A stretch of DNA of 45,209 nt from Desulfobacteraceae bacterium (GCA_003599865.1 QZKS01000017.1:1-45209), one strand, 5' to 3'; shown: positions 30,748-39,970, numbered from the stretch's first letter. The notes: generated by a model not told the origin, from the letters alone. Numbers and translations: made by a program.

Positions 30748-30968
30748 CATAAGCGCTAAGTTAACAATTCGTTATTAATCATTGATTATTAATTATTATA
30801 ATATGATAGGTCTATATCAACAAAATTACCAAAACAGAAATAATGAACTCATCAAAAGTCCGAATTCCGTCACTCCGGTGCAAACCGGAGTCCATAAACT
30901 ATTGAAGTTAATGAGAAAATAATAACCAATTGTTAATGATTAATAACTAATTTAACTTAGCGTTTATG
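30748..30968 (-). mobile_element. MITE-like element, copy 2
   Basis: A 221-bp element bounded by CATAAGCGCTAAGTTAA and, at the other end, TTAACTTAGCGTTTATG (one change from perfect). It is in inverted orientation relative to copy 1. The flanks carry CCCCAGGCCC on both sides (30738-30747 and 30970-30979), a likely 10-bp target duplication. The outer sequence CCCCCCTCAAGGGG to the right matches repeat R1, so this copy also sits in an R1-like target. Confidence 0.8.
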
Positions 30969-31007
30969 CCCCCAGGCCCCCCTCAAGGGGAGAATTTAAA
31001 AAGTTGA

Positions 31008-31060
31008 CATTCCAAATGCGGTTACCCTGCATGCCGGACTTGATCCGGTATCTGTCCGGC
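31008..31060. repeat. Solo repeat end and REP-like hairpin
   Basis: Bases 31008-31029 (CATTCCAAATGCGGTTACCC plus TG) match, in reverse complement, 41130-41151, one end of a remnant listed below. Directly after it GCCGGAC (31033-31039) and GTCCGGC (31054-31060) can form a 7-bp stem around a TTGATCCGGT loop. The 262 bases between MITE copy 2 and the kinase gene hold these repeats plus the kinase promoter and nothing else I can support. Confidence 0.45.
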
Positions 31061-31143
31061 AAGTCATAGGGTTATCAAAAAAAAGGCAGGGAGACAATTC
31101 CTTAAGTTTAAAATCAATTCTTTTCCGTAAAAAATTTTGATGG

Positions 31144-31171
31144 TTGATTATGGACTGGTTTTTTCTATAAT
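31144..31171 (+). promoter_or_regulatory. Sigma-70 promoter of the Ser/Thr kinase gene
   Basis: TTGATT (31144-31149), a 16-bp spacer, and a perfect TATAAT (31166-31171), about 60 bases before the kinase ATG. No operator-like symmetry is evident around it. Confidence 0.55.
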
Positions 31172-31230
31172 AGGGATGGTTCGGAAATCCGGTAAATCCT
31201 TTTCATGAGCGCAGGGAAGAGTGGAACGAT

Positions 31231-32589
31231 ATGAAATCAATCGGTCGATATGAAATCAGGGCCATGCTGGGTCAGGGCGGCATGGGCCGGGTTTACAAGG
31301 TTGTCATCCCCGGGATCCAAAAGGTTGCGGCAGTCAAGAGTCTGCAACCAGGCCCCAAACTGGTTGAAACCATGGGCATGGATCGGCTCCGGGAGCAGTT
31401 TGTCCGGGAAGCCTCGATCATTGCCAATATCCGTCATCCTCATATTGTGGAGATCTGGAGTCTGGAAGAGACGGAAGATCAACTGTTTTATGTGATGGAG
31501 TATTTTTGCCATAATCTGGGCACCCTGATCGGTGAGGCCTACTGGGCGGATGCGCCCACACGGGTGGTCCGGGTGGAAAAAGCCGTGCAGGTTATTCTGG
31601 AGGTCCTGCAGGGGCTTTCCCGGCTTCACCATGCAGGCATCATCCATCGGGATATCAAACCGTTCAATATCATGTTCACCGATTCGGGAACCGTGAAAAT
31701 CGTTGATTTCGGACTTTCCCGGAAACGGGGGGAGGCACCGGCAGAAAAAGCGGGAACCCTGATCGGCACCGGCTTCTATGCCGCTCCGGAACAGATTGCC
31801 TCTCCGGAGAAAGCGGATCACCGGGCGGATCTGTATTCAACGGGAATCATGCTGTACCGCATGATCACCGGAAAGCTGCCCGGGCCTGTATTCGAGCCTC
31901 CCGGCAGTCTGAACCCGGATCTGGACGCATCATGGGATCAACTGATTGTCAAAGCAACGGATCCGAACCCGGAGAAGCGGTTTCAGGATGCCAAAAGCAT
32001 GGGAGAAGAGATCCGGGAAGTTTATGGAAGATATCGGAAAAGGAAAGAGATGGATTGTCCTCTGCCGGATGCTTTGGCAGTATCAGCGGAATCGGAAAAA
32101 GACGAATCACCGTTACAGACCTTTCTCCGTTCCCAGGCAGGGCTCATCCTGGCCAAACAGGGAAAAGCCGCATTCGGGATTGACGACCTGTATCGACCAA
32201 AGACCTATATCCGGAATCGAATGGAGGCTGTCCATAATGATTTTTTCATGGATCACGCAACCGGCCTGATCTGGCAGCGTGCAGGCTCCGAATATCCGGT
32301 TTCCTTCCGCCAGGCCCAGGATTATGTAGAGAAGATCAATGAACAAAAGGCCGGCGGACATGATAGCTGGCGTCTGCCCACCGTGAATGAGCTCTTGTCT
32401 CTGCTGAATCCGCCGCCGCCGGGCGAGGATTTCTGTTTTGCATCGCCCTTTTCATCCGTTCAGAAATGGATCTGGAGCGGGGATACCCGTTCCGTCAGGG
32501 CATCCTGGATGGTGAATTTTGAAATGGGGTTTGTCATGTCCGGCGATGTGATGGATTTTTTTTATGTCCGGGCGGTTTGCAGTCTATAA
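31231..32589 (+). CDS. Hanks-type Ser/Thr kinase with C-terminal DUF1566-like domain
   Basis: A 452-residue protein. Residues 1-270 are a Hanks-type kinase: GQGGMGRVYK loop, K36 in AAVKSL, catalytic D141 in IIHRDIKPFNIM, metal-binding D159 in DFGLSR, and the APEQ motif. After a linker, residues about 335-452 match the DUF1566 (Lcl C-terminal) domain: DHATGLIWQRAGS, WRLPTVNELLSLL, and a final FYVRAVCSL. No membrane segment separates the parts, so the protein is probably cytoplasmic and the second domain could be a sensor or target-binding part. DUF1566 is usually found in exported proteins. The gene is convergent with the phosphoesterase gene and overlaps it by 6 bases. Confidence 0.88.
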   Translation: MKSIGRYEIRAMLGQGGMGRVYKVVIPGIQKVAAVKSLQPGPKLVETMGMDRLREQFVREASIIANIRHPHIVEIWSLEETEDQLFYVMEYFCHNLGTLIGEAYWADAPTRVVRVEKAVQVILEVLQGLSRLHHAGIIHRDIKPFNIMFTDSGTVKIVDFGLSRKRGEAPAEKAGTLIGTGFYAAPEQIASPEKADHRADLYSTGIMLYRMITGKLPGPVFEPPGSLNPDLDASWDQLIVKATDPNPEKRFQDAKSMGEEIREVYGRYRKRKEMDCPLPDALAVSAESEKDESPLQTFLRSQAGLILAKQGKAAFGIDDLYRPKTYIRNRMEAVHNDFFMDHATGLIWQRAGSEYPVSFRQAQDYVEKINEQKAGGHDSWRLPTVNELLSLLNPPPPGEDFCFASPFSSVQKWIWSGDTRSVRASWMVNFEMGFVMSGDVMDFFYVRAVCSL

Positions 32590-33321
32590 TACGTCTCCGC
32601 TCAATCGAAGGGCGAATTGTTCCGGGATGCCGGCATCAATAATCTTTTGGGCGGCTTTGGCAATATCATAGGACACGGACCGGATTTCCAGCCGGAAGGT
32701 GGAGGAATCCCAGATCAGGTATTTGGCGTCAGGGTCGCCATCCCTTGGCTGGCCGACACTGCCCGCATTGATGATGTATTTCCGGTTCCAGCTCAATTGG
32801 ATATGCTCGTTCTGAAGTGCCCGGGAATGGATGCAGCCGTTTTCCGGATACACCAGACGGAGTCTGTGGGTGTGACCGACAAAACAAATGGATTCTTTCA
32901 TCGCGCTGAAGGTTTGTAGAAGTTTTAAATCACTGATTTGAAACAGATAAAGTCTTTCGGAGTCGGGAGGGAATCCATGCACGAACAGACAGTCGGCCAT
33001 TCTGAAGTTCGGTTTCAGGCTGTGGATATAATCTTTGGAATCCTCCGAGAGGTTTTCCAGCACCTGTTTCAGGGCCTGCCGGGCATCTTCCCGGAACCAT
33101 TTCTGTACATTCGGATCCATCACGGCAAGTTCATGATTCCCCAGAATGGAAATGATGTTATGCTTCCGGATCTGTTGAATGACGGCTTCCGAGTCTGCGC
33201 CGTAACCGATATTGTCGCCCAGTGAAATGACGGATTCCACCTGTTGCTGCCGAATATCGTTATAGACGCTTGTAAACGCTTCCAGATTGCCATGAATATC
33301 TGCAATAACGGCAATTTTCAT
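32584..33321 (-). CDS. YfcE/MJ0936-type metallophosphoesterase
   Basis: About 245 residues with all calcineurin-like metal motifs: IADIHGNLEA, SLGDNIGYGA, ILGNHELAV, FVHGFPP, VGHTHR and NAGSVGQPRDGD. These proteins are cytoplasmic phosphodiesterases or phosphatases, some acting on cyclic nucleotides. ATG 33321 places the first motif at the N-terminus as in relatives; a longer frame from 33399 adds 26 unrelated residues. A phosphatase placed tail to tail with a Ser/Thr kinase is suggestive, but this family mostly hydrolyses phosphodiesters and no functional pairing is shown. Confidence 0.88.
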   Translation of the reverse strand: MKIAVIADIHGNLEAFTSVYNDIRQQQVESVISLGDNIGYGADSEAVIQQIRKHNIISILGNHELAVMDPNVQKWFREDARQALKQVLENLSEDSKDYIHSLKPNFRMADCLFVHGFPPDSERLYLFQISDLKLLQTFSAMKESICFVGHTHRLRLVYPENGCIHSRALQNEHIQLSWNRKYIINAGSVGQPRDGDPDAKYLIWDSSTFRLEIRSVSYDIAKAAQKIIDAGIPEQFALRLSGDVL

Positions 33322-33430
33322 ATTTGTCGGCTCCGTGATGATGTTTGTCGGCAGACAGGATATCATAGATTCCATCTTTTTACCATGATTCAGAATCACG
33401 GGATAATTCCGGAAGCAGGGTATGGCGCAG

Positions 33431-33459
33431 TTGACTTGCCGCCATTATCCATTTATAGT
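33431..33459 (+). promoter_or_regulatory. Sigma-70 promoter of the exported peptidase-like gene
   Basis: TTGACT (33431-33436), 17-bp spacer, TATAGT (33454-33459), each one base off consensus. The leader would be about 105 bases and includes a weak inverted repeat GCAGAC/GTCTGC (33475-33480, 33506-33511). Confidence 0.5.
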
Positions 33460-33573
33460 TTTTTTCAAAAAAAGGCAGACAGCATGCATGCAATGCGCGG
33501 GTGCGGTCTGCATTTGAAAAAGAAACGATGAGACGGCGTTTAACAAAACATTAACCGGGCAGGAAATCTTATT

Positions 33574-36500
33574 ATGCGCTATTTCCATGAAAAGAGTTTG
33601 TTCTTATGGATATTGTTTGTTTTCATCACCAGTCTGGTCTTTTCCGGGCCGTCTGCCGCTTATGAAACACCCGTGTTCCCGATTCATGAAAAGGCTCTGG
33701 AAAGAGAAACCGAGCATTTCCGATTTATCTATCAGGAGCCGCTGGAAGAAACCGTCCCATTGATTGCTGCGTATTTTGAAGAGGCATATGCGGTGTTGAC
33801 GCCGATTTTCAACTGGCAGCCCTCCGGCAAAACAACGGTCCTTCTCCAGGACGGGTTTGATACCCACAATGGATGGTCTACAACCGTACCCCAAAATGTC
33901 ATGTCTTTGTATATTGCCGGTCCGACACCGGTGACATCCATTTTCCAGGATGGAAACTATATGAAGCGGACGATCTATCACGAATTGACCCATCTGATCA
34001 GCATGGATATGCGGCTGGGATACAGCAAGTATTTTTCCAGGGTGTTTGGAAAGGTCGAGCCCACGGATGTTGTCTCCATGGGGCTGTTTCTGTTTACCTC
34101 ATCCCCTGTGCAGCTGGCGCCGAGATGGTTTTTAGAGGGGATGTCGATCTGGTCGGAAACGGAGTTCTGCCCGCCGGGAAGGGGACGGTCAACCTATGCG
34201 GATATGCTTTTCCGGCTTGCGGTGCGGGATGACCAACTGCTTCCCTATTCAAAATGGTATCTGGAAATTCCTTACTGGCCGTATGGGGATGCCGCATATC
34301 TCTATGGCATGAAGTATTTTCAGTATCTGTATGAGAACAGCCCCCGGAAAAATGTGGTCGGGGATGAGGTTCAGGGTCTGGCCAAATCCTTTTTATTCAA
34401 TCTGGATTCTCCCAATCATACCATCACCGGCAAATATGCCTGGGAGATGGCCGGGGAAATGCTGGCTCATGAAGAACAGGCGCAGAAGGACAAGCTGGAG
34501 CGCCTCCATGCCTATACCCCCACGGAAAACAAACGGCTGACAGCGGAAGAAATATCGGTTTTTCATCCGGTCTTTGCCGGGAACAGGATTTTTTTTCTGG
34601 GAATGGAACCGGAAGACCGGGATACCCTGTATGCCTATGATCCGGCCACCCGGGAAACGGAAAAGATGTCCTGTGCGCGGTCCACATCGGTTTATGGAAG
34701 TCTGTCCGCTTCATCCGACGGCCGATATCTGTATTATACGGTTCTGGAGTTGATGAAGAATGAAAATTTCTGGTCCGAGGTTCGACGGTATGATGTCCGG
34801 GAGGGCAGGGACAAAAGGGTTACGGATCAGGGCCGGTACGTTTCCGTTGACCTGTCTCCGGATGGGACAAAACTGGCTGCGGTGAGCCAGCGAAGCGGAA
34901 AAAGCTATCTTGTGACGACGGACCTGGATGCGGACGGCCATGCCGGGGAAGAACGGATTCTCACCGGTACGCCCTTGTTCCATGTCCTTTCCGCCCCGAA
35001 ATTTTCGCAGGATGGGAAACGGATCACATATGCGGAAACCAGCCCGGAAGGGTATTTTTTAAAGGTGTATGATTTGCCGGGTAACAGGGCAACAACCGTT
35101 TATCAGGGCAGGAATCAGATACTGACGCCGGACTGGCATCCGGCAAAAGACAACCTGCTGGTTTTCAGCAGTGATCTGAACGGCGTATACAATCTGTATG
35201 CAATCGAGGCGGAACATGACAGCGTACCGGTTGCCCTGACGCATGTCACCGGCGGGCTGTTCTCTCCGAATGTATCTGCGGACGGGGGACAGATTGCCGC
35301 AGTGGGATTTGATGCAAAGGGGCCTTATCTGACCATGATTCCGTATCCGGTGATCGGGTTTGCCGTGAGCGCTCTTCCGGCAATCGGGCCATCATGGGAA
35401 GGCGGGAAAGCAAAAACCCTCCTTGCAAAAGAGATTCCGGAAATCACGACAGCTGCGGAAAAATCAGTTTCCGGCGGCACATCGGAATCCTATAATTCCT
35501 TTGCCGGTATCCGGCCGGATTACTGGTCTCCCTGGCTGGACGTGGATGCGTTCGGATTGCGGACCGGGGCAGGCGTGTCCTTTTCCGATCCCACCGGTTA
35601 TCAGAGTCTTAAAATTTCCGCAGGCTACACGTTTGAATATGACGCGGTTCTGGGGGCCCTTCATTATACATACAGCGGCATCTATCCGTTGATTCATATC
35701 TATGCGGCCGCAGATCAGGAGCACTATCCGGATCTTCTGGTGGACCAGCGCACCGGGTTTCATTATGACTATACGGAAGATATGTATGGGGCGGGTGCCG
35801 CCCTTGAATTCCCCTATGCCAAGGTGGATCGGCAGATCCTGTTCCGATGCGGGTATGAATTTTCCAAACGGGAGGTTGTCGAGGAAACCGAATGGGAATA
35901 CCGGTATCGGAGATTATCGGTATTTCCCACCGGGGAAGATAGCGGCGAGATGTGGGCAAGGATTATCTATTTTGACGGAACCGCATTCAACAGCAGCAGC
36001 TCGGTCGAGGATGGCCGTTATATTTCACTTGCCGCCAGCGTCTCTGATGAAGCCCTGGGCGGCGGATATTTCCGGAAGCTGTTCACTTCCGAATGGAGAG
36101 AATACCTGCCCATGCCATGGCTTTCCAATCATGTGCTGCTGGTTTCCGGATTCTATGGATACGGCGACGGCGATCCGTATGCACAGGGTTATTTCGGACT
36201 GGGAGGAAGTCCGGGCGCGTCTCTTTTTGCCGGCGATTCCTTCGGCATTTCCCGGACGGTTGGGATCCGCGGATATTCGGGAAACGATCAGGTCGGTGAG
36301 AAGATCACCCGGGCCATCGCTTCCTACCGGTTTCCCATTGTCAATTTTTCCAAAGGATTCGGCAACCGGTTTCCTTCCTATTTCCAGCAGATTCACGGCG
36401 AAGTGTATTATGAAGGCGGACGAACCTGGGATGAGATCGGCCGGGGGGATGAACTGGAATGGCTGAATGCGGCCGGTACGGAGGTGAATCTGTCCATGAC

Positions 36501-36627
36501 GCTTCTTCGTTATCTTCAGTTTGCGCCCGGTCTGGGGGTTGTCTATGCACCGGATCAGCGCCTGGAAGATGAGGAAGAAAACGAGGTGACGGCCTACATC
36601 AGTGTCAAGGGCTGGGTCAGCTTTTAG
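33574..36627 (+). CDS. Exported gluzincin-peptidase / WD40-like propeller / outer-membrane barrel protein
   Basis: A 1017-residue protein with a signal peptide (about 1-29). Residues 45-330 form a gluzincin-like peptidase domain: HELTH at 136-140 (HExxH) and a candidate third ligand E188 in PRWFLEGMS. The middle (about 330-600) has TolB-like propeller repeats: SASSDGRYLYY, LSPDGTKLAA, FSQDGKRITYA, VSADGGQIAAVG. The last 350 residues are rich in alternating aromatic strands and end in KGWVSF with a terminal Phe, like a BamA/D15-type surface-antigen barrel. It is probably an outer-membrane protein with a periplasmic peptidase part. The substrate is unknown. An AGGAA site precedes the ATG. Confidence 0.82.
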   Translation: MRYFHEKSLFLWILFVFITSLVFSGPSAAYETPVFPIHEKALERETEHFRFIYQEPLEETVPLIAAYFEEAYAVLTPIFNWQPSGKTTVLLQDGFDTHNGWSTTVPQNVMSLYIAGPTPVTSIFQDGNYMKRTIYHELTHLISMDMRLGYSKYFSRVFGKVEPTDVVSMGLFLFTSSPVQLAPRWFLEGMSIWSETEFCPPGRGRSTYADMLFRLAVRDDQLLPYSKWYLEIPYWPYGDAAYLYGMKYFQYLYENSPRKNVVGDEVQGLAKSFLFNLDSPNHTITGKYAWEMAGEMLAHEEQAQKDKLERLHAYTPTENKRLTAEEISVFHPVFAGNRIFFLGMEPEDRDTLYAYDPATRETEKMSCARSTSVYGSLSASSDGRYLYYTVLELMKNENFWSEVRRYDVREGRDKRVTDQGRYVSVDLSPDGTKLAAVSQRSGKSYLVTTDLDADGHAGEERILTGTPLFHVLSAPKFSQDGKRITYAETSPEGYFLKVYDLPGNRATTVYQGRNQILTPDWHPAKDNLLVFSSDLNGVYNLYAIEAEHDSVPVALTHVTGGLFSPNVSADGGQIAAVGFDAKGPYLTMIPYPVIGFAVSALPAIGPSWEGGKAKTLLAKEIPEITTAAEKSVSGGTSESYNSFAGIRPDYWSPWLDVDAFGLRTGAGVSFSDPTGYQSLKISAGYTFEYDAVLGALHYTYSGIYPLIHIYAAADQEHYPDLLVDQRTGFHYDYTEDMYGAGAALEFPYAKVDRQILFRCGYEFSKREVVEETEWEYRYRRLSVFPTGEDSGEMWARIIYFDGTAFNSSSSVEDGRYISLAASVSDEALGGGYFRKLFTSEWREYLPMPWLSNHVLLVSGFYGYGDGDPYAQGYFGLGGSPGASLFAGDSFGISRTVGIRGYSGNDQVGEKITRAIASYRFPIVNFSKGFGNRFPSYFQQIHGEVYYEGGRTWDEIGRGDELEWLNAAGTEVNLSMTLLRYLQFAPGLGVVYAPDQRLEDEEENEVTAYISVKGWVSF

Positions 36628-36715
36628 CTATTGAATTTTTCATCTATATGAAATAATGTAACAATAAACTTAATGAATGGTCAGTTAGCGTTGCATTGTT
36701 GTCCGGGAGGAAAAA

Positions 36716-38815
36716 ATGGCGGTTACCACGGTTCGAACCATATGTTTTGAATGTCATTCCCGCTGCGGGGTGCTGTTATCCGTCGATGACGGAAAGCTTA
36801 CGGGAATCCGGGGCGACAAGGACCATCCCTTCAGCCACGGCTATATATGCCCCAAAGGAAGGGCATGTATGGAACTGGTCTATCATCAGGACAGAATCAC
36901 AAAACCGCTTATCAACACGGGAGGGAAAAACAGCGGCAGGTTCCGGGAGGCCACCTGGGATGAGGCCCTTGATCTCATTTCGGATCGCCTGCTGGCCATC
37001 CGGGAAAAAAATGGACCCGAATCCATTGTCTTCGGGTCCGGAACCACCAGGGGGATGGCTCCCTACCTGAACCGGTTTTTAACCCTTCTGGGCTCGCCCA
37101 ATTTTATGGCGCCGTCCAATATGAGCGGCGGACCCATTGTTGTGGGCAGCGCTGCAACATGCGGTTTTGGTCTGGTGGATCCGGATTATGCGGTAAGCCG
37201 ATGCATTGTTCTCTGGGCCCATAATCCGGAAAATTCATGGCCGGGACTGTATCTTCATGATATCAAAACAGGGCTGAAAAACGGTGCAAAACTGATTGTC
37301 ATCGATCCTCGGAAAACCAATTTTGCCGGAAAAGCCGACCACTGGCTTCAGATCCGGCCGGGAACCGATGTGGCGCTGGCCCTCTGCTTCATTCATCTGA
37401 TCATTGAAAACAATCTCTATGACAAAAGCTTTGTGGAACACTGGACAACCGGATTTGATCAGCTGCGGGAACATGTTTCTTCATTCACTCCCCAAAAGGT
37501 TTCTGAAATCACCTGGCTGGACCCGAAGGATATTGAAGCGGCCGCATTCACGCTGGGAAGCGTCAAACCTGCCAGTATCGGTCCGGGCATGGGCGGCGTA
37601 TGTCAGGCCAATGATGCCTTTGATCTGGCACGGGCACTGACCATATTGAGCGCCATTACCGGGAACCTGGAGGTTCCGGGCGGAAATCTCCATTGCAGTC
37701 CTCCTACCCGGAAGCGGAGCTGCTATGGCCCGGATTACTGTGCGTTTAACAATCTTCCCAAAGAGCAGGCCCGGAAAAAGCTTGGAATCGATAACTATCC
37801 GCTCCTGGAGTTCATCCCGATTCCGTCTCCTCCCCAGACGGTCTGGCCGGCGATTACCCATGGAAAACCCTATCCGGTCAAGGCGCTGGGATTGTTTGCC
37901 AACAACAGTATCTGTGCGTATCCCAATTCCATGCATGTGGACCAGGTTCTCCGGTCCCTGGAATTCCTGTTTGCCGTTGATTATTACCATACCCCGACCA
38001 CGGATCTGGCGGATGTGATTCTGCCGCCGGCCCATTGGAGTGAACGGGATGATGTGGAAGATCTCCTGATGAAAAATCATCTTTTTTGCCAGCAGAAGGC
38101 GGTCGAACCCCGGGGTGACTGCCGGGATGAAAAACAGATCCTGATCGATCTGGCCGGGAAAATGAGGCTCGACGGATACTGGTCCAGTGTGAAAGAAACC
38201 CTGGATTTTCGGCTCGAACCGGTTGGAATGACCTTTGAAGAGTTTCGAAAAAACGGCTTCCTGTCCACGCCGATTCAGTATAAAAGTTATGAAATCAAGG
38301 GAAAATTCAGAACACCTTCGGGAAAGGTGGAACTGGTTGCGGATTTCCTGAAGCTGCTGAACATTTCTCCTCTTCCCCTGTTCCGGGAGCCGGATGAAAG
38401 CCCGGTCGGCAGTCCGGATTTGTGGAAAGACTATCCCCTTGTCCTGACAACCGGCGGGAGAAATCTTGTCTACTACCATTCATCCCACAGAAACATTGAT
38501 TCTTTGAAGAAACGGTCACCGGATCCCCTGCTGGATATCCATCCGGAAACCGCAAGGGAAATGTCGATTCAGGATGGCGAGTGGGTATATCTGGCCTCTC
38601 CCAGAGGACGGGTTGAGATCAGGGCAAACTATGATCAGGATCTTCATCCCCGTGTGGTGCATGCTCCTCACGGCTACTGGTATGGGGTGGCAGATGGATG
38701 GAAGCGTCTGAATATCAACATGCTGACGGACGACCAGCCGCTTTGTCCGGTCACCGCTTCGGTTCCCATCAAGGCCCTGCTTTGCCGGGTGGAAAAGATG
38801 CAGCAAACCCGATGA
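36716..38815 (+). CDS. Bis-PGD molybdenum/tungsten oxidoreductase, cytoplasmic type
   Basis: A 699-residue catalytic subunit of the DMSO-reductase superfamily. A [4Fe-4S] motif C10-x2-C13-x3-C17-x27-C45 (CFECHSRC ... CPKG) begins the protein. MGD-binding blocks follow (WDEALDLIS, LWAHNPENSWPG, IDPRKTNFAGKADHWLQIRPGTD in part, TTGGRNLVYYHSSHR, HAPHGYWY). The metal ligand position after LLGSPNF reads SNMSGGP, so the ligand is probably Ser137, where acetylene hydratase and polysulfide reductase relatives have Cys. There is no Tat signal, so it works in the cytoplasm. No FeS or membrane subunit is adjacent. A GGGAGG site precedes the ATG, and the OYE-type gene follows after 13 bases, so the two may act in sequence on one substrate. 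Confidence 0.88.
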   Translation: MAVTTVRTICFECHSRCGVLLSVDDGKLTGIRGDKDHPFSHGYICPKGRACMELVYHQDRITKPLINTGGKNSGRFREATWDEALDLISDRLLAIREKNGPESIVFGSGTTRGMAPYLNRFLTLLGSPNFMAPSNMSGGPIVVGSAATCGFGLVDPDYAVSRCIVLWAHNPENSWPGLYLHDIKTGLKNGAKLIVIDPRKTNFAGKADHWLQIRPGTDVALALCFIHLIIENNLYDKSFVEHWTTGFDQLREHVSSFTPQKVSEITWLDPKDIEAAAFTLGSVKPASIGPGMGGVCQANDAFDLARALTILSAITGNLEVPGGNLHCSPPTRKRSCYGPDYCAFNNLPKEQARKKLGIDNYPLLEFIPIPSPPQTVWPAITHGKPYPVKALGLFANNSICAYPNSMHVDQVLRSLEFLFAVDYYHTPTTDLADVILPPAHWSERDDVEDLLMKNHLFCQQKAVEPRGDCRDEKQILIDLAGKMRLDGYWSSVKETLDFRLEPVGMTFEEFRKNGFLSTPIQYKSYEIKGKFRTPSGKVELVADFLKLLNISPLPLFREPDESPVGSPDLWKDYPLVLTTGGRNLVYYHSSHRNIDSLKKRSPDPLLDIHPETAREMSIQDGEWVYLASPRGRVEIRANYDQDLHPRVVHAPHGYWYGVADGWKRLNINMLTDDQPLCPVTASVPIKALLCRVEKMQQTR

Positions 38816-38828
38816 AAAGGAGAAAAAA

Positions 38829-39965
38829 ATGACAGCAAAGAAAACTTTTGAACAGGCAATGGTCGGCGGGATTGCAGTGAAAAACAGGATTGTCCGGTCC
38901 GCCACCTTTGAAGGAACGGCAGTAAAAGGAAAAATCGGCAGTGCTATTTTGGATATGCACCGTAATCTGGCCAAAGGAGAAGTCGGCTCGATCATCACCG
39001 GATATTTCTGTGTTTCGACAACCGACAATCCGGCCAAGGGAACCGTGGTGATTACGGATGATTCATCCATACCGGGTTTGACGGAACTGGCCCAAACCGT
39101 TCATGAGCATGGAACAAAACTGATTGCCCAGCTCAACCATGCAGGCGCGCAGCTGTTCGCACAGCCACGGGGCCCGGTCTACGGACCTTCCGATGTCGTT
39201 GATCCCATCAGCGGCATCAAACCTTCTCCCTTTACGGAATCCCAGATCCGGGAGCTGGTTACGGAATTCGGGGATGCGGCTGTCCGGATCCAAAAAGCCG
39301 GACTGGACGGCGTTCAGATTCATGCCGCCCACGGATATCTCCTCAGTCAGTTTCTCAGCCCGGCCATCAACCGGCGAACCGATTCCTATGGCGGAAACCC
39401 CGAAAACAATTCCCGGATCATCCTGGAGATCCTGAACGAGATCAAAACCCGATGCGGAAAAGACTACCCCGTATGGATCAAGCTGAACTGCTCTGATTTC
39501 CATCCGGCGGACAAAGGGCTGACGCCGGAGGATTTTCTGGTCATTGCCAAAAATCTTGCCCAACATGGAATGGATGCCATTGAGGTGAGCGGGGGCACCC
39601 TCAGTGGAAAATATCTCCCCTCCCGATCCAAAAAACATTCAGCCTACCATCTGGAATATGCAAAACAACTGGCAGGAGAAGTAGAGGTTTCCGTGATTCT
39701 GGTGGGAGGACTCAGAAGCATTGATGCCATTGATCGGATTCTTTCCGAAACCCCTGTCGCGGCCATATCCATGTCACGGTCCCTGATTCGCGAGCCGGGA
39801 CTGGTAAAAAGGTGGATGGAGGGAGACCGCAAGGATGCGGCCTGCATCGCCTGCAACGGCTGCTTCAATCCGAATGGAACAAAATGTTTTTTCACACTGG
39901 GAGAAGAGGAAAAAGCCGTTCAGAAGGAAATCATGAAATTCATGGGTTCGCTGGGGAAGCAATAA
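38829..39965 (+). CDS. NADH:flavin oxidoreductase (old yellow enzyme family)
   Basis: A 378-residue TIM-barrel flavoprotein. NRIVRSATFEG near the start, AQLNHAGAQ, the signature QIHAAHGYLLSQFLSPAINR, RRTDSYGGN and SVILVGGLRS are typical of the OYE family. The C-terminus has CIACNGCF followed by KCFF; CxxCxxC-like cysteines can hold a [4Fe-4S] cluster in the 2,4-dienoyl-CoA reductase/trimethylamine dehydrogenase branch. The protein is too short for the additional FAD/NAD domains of that branch. It would reduce an activated C=C bond. It shares an operon with the molybdoenzyme (AAGGAG ribosome site). Confidence 0.9.
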   Translation: MTAKKTFEQAMVGGIAVKNRIVRSATFEGTAVKGKIGSAILDMHRNLAKGEVGSIITGYFCVSTTDNPAKGTVVITDDSSIPGLTELAQTVHEHGTKLIAQLNHAGAQLFAQPRGPVYGPSDVVDPISGIKPSPFTESQIRELVTEFGDAAVRIQKAGLDGVQIHAAHGYLLSQFLSPAINRRTDSYGGNPENNSRIILEILNEIKTRCGKDYPVWIKLNCSDFHPADKGLTPEDFLVIAKNLAQHGMDAIEVSGGTLSGKYLPSRSKKHSAYHLEYAKQLAGEVEVSVILVGGLRSIDAIDRILSETPVAAISMSRSLIREPGLVKRWMEGDRKDAACIACNGCFNPNGTKCFFTLGEEEKAVQKEIMKFMGSLGKQ

Positions 39966-39970
39966 GTATG

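Noticed and set aside
33475-33511. Inverted repeat as a transcription terminator
   Set aside because: It has only a 6-bp stem and a 25-base loop with no following T run, and it lies in the leader of the peptidase gene.
37481-38479. Open frame of 332 codons on the minus strand
   Set aside because: It is antisense to the molybdoenzyme and shows no domain signature.
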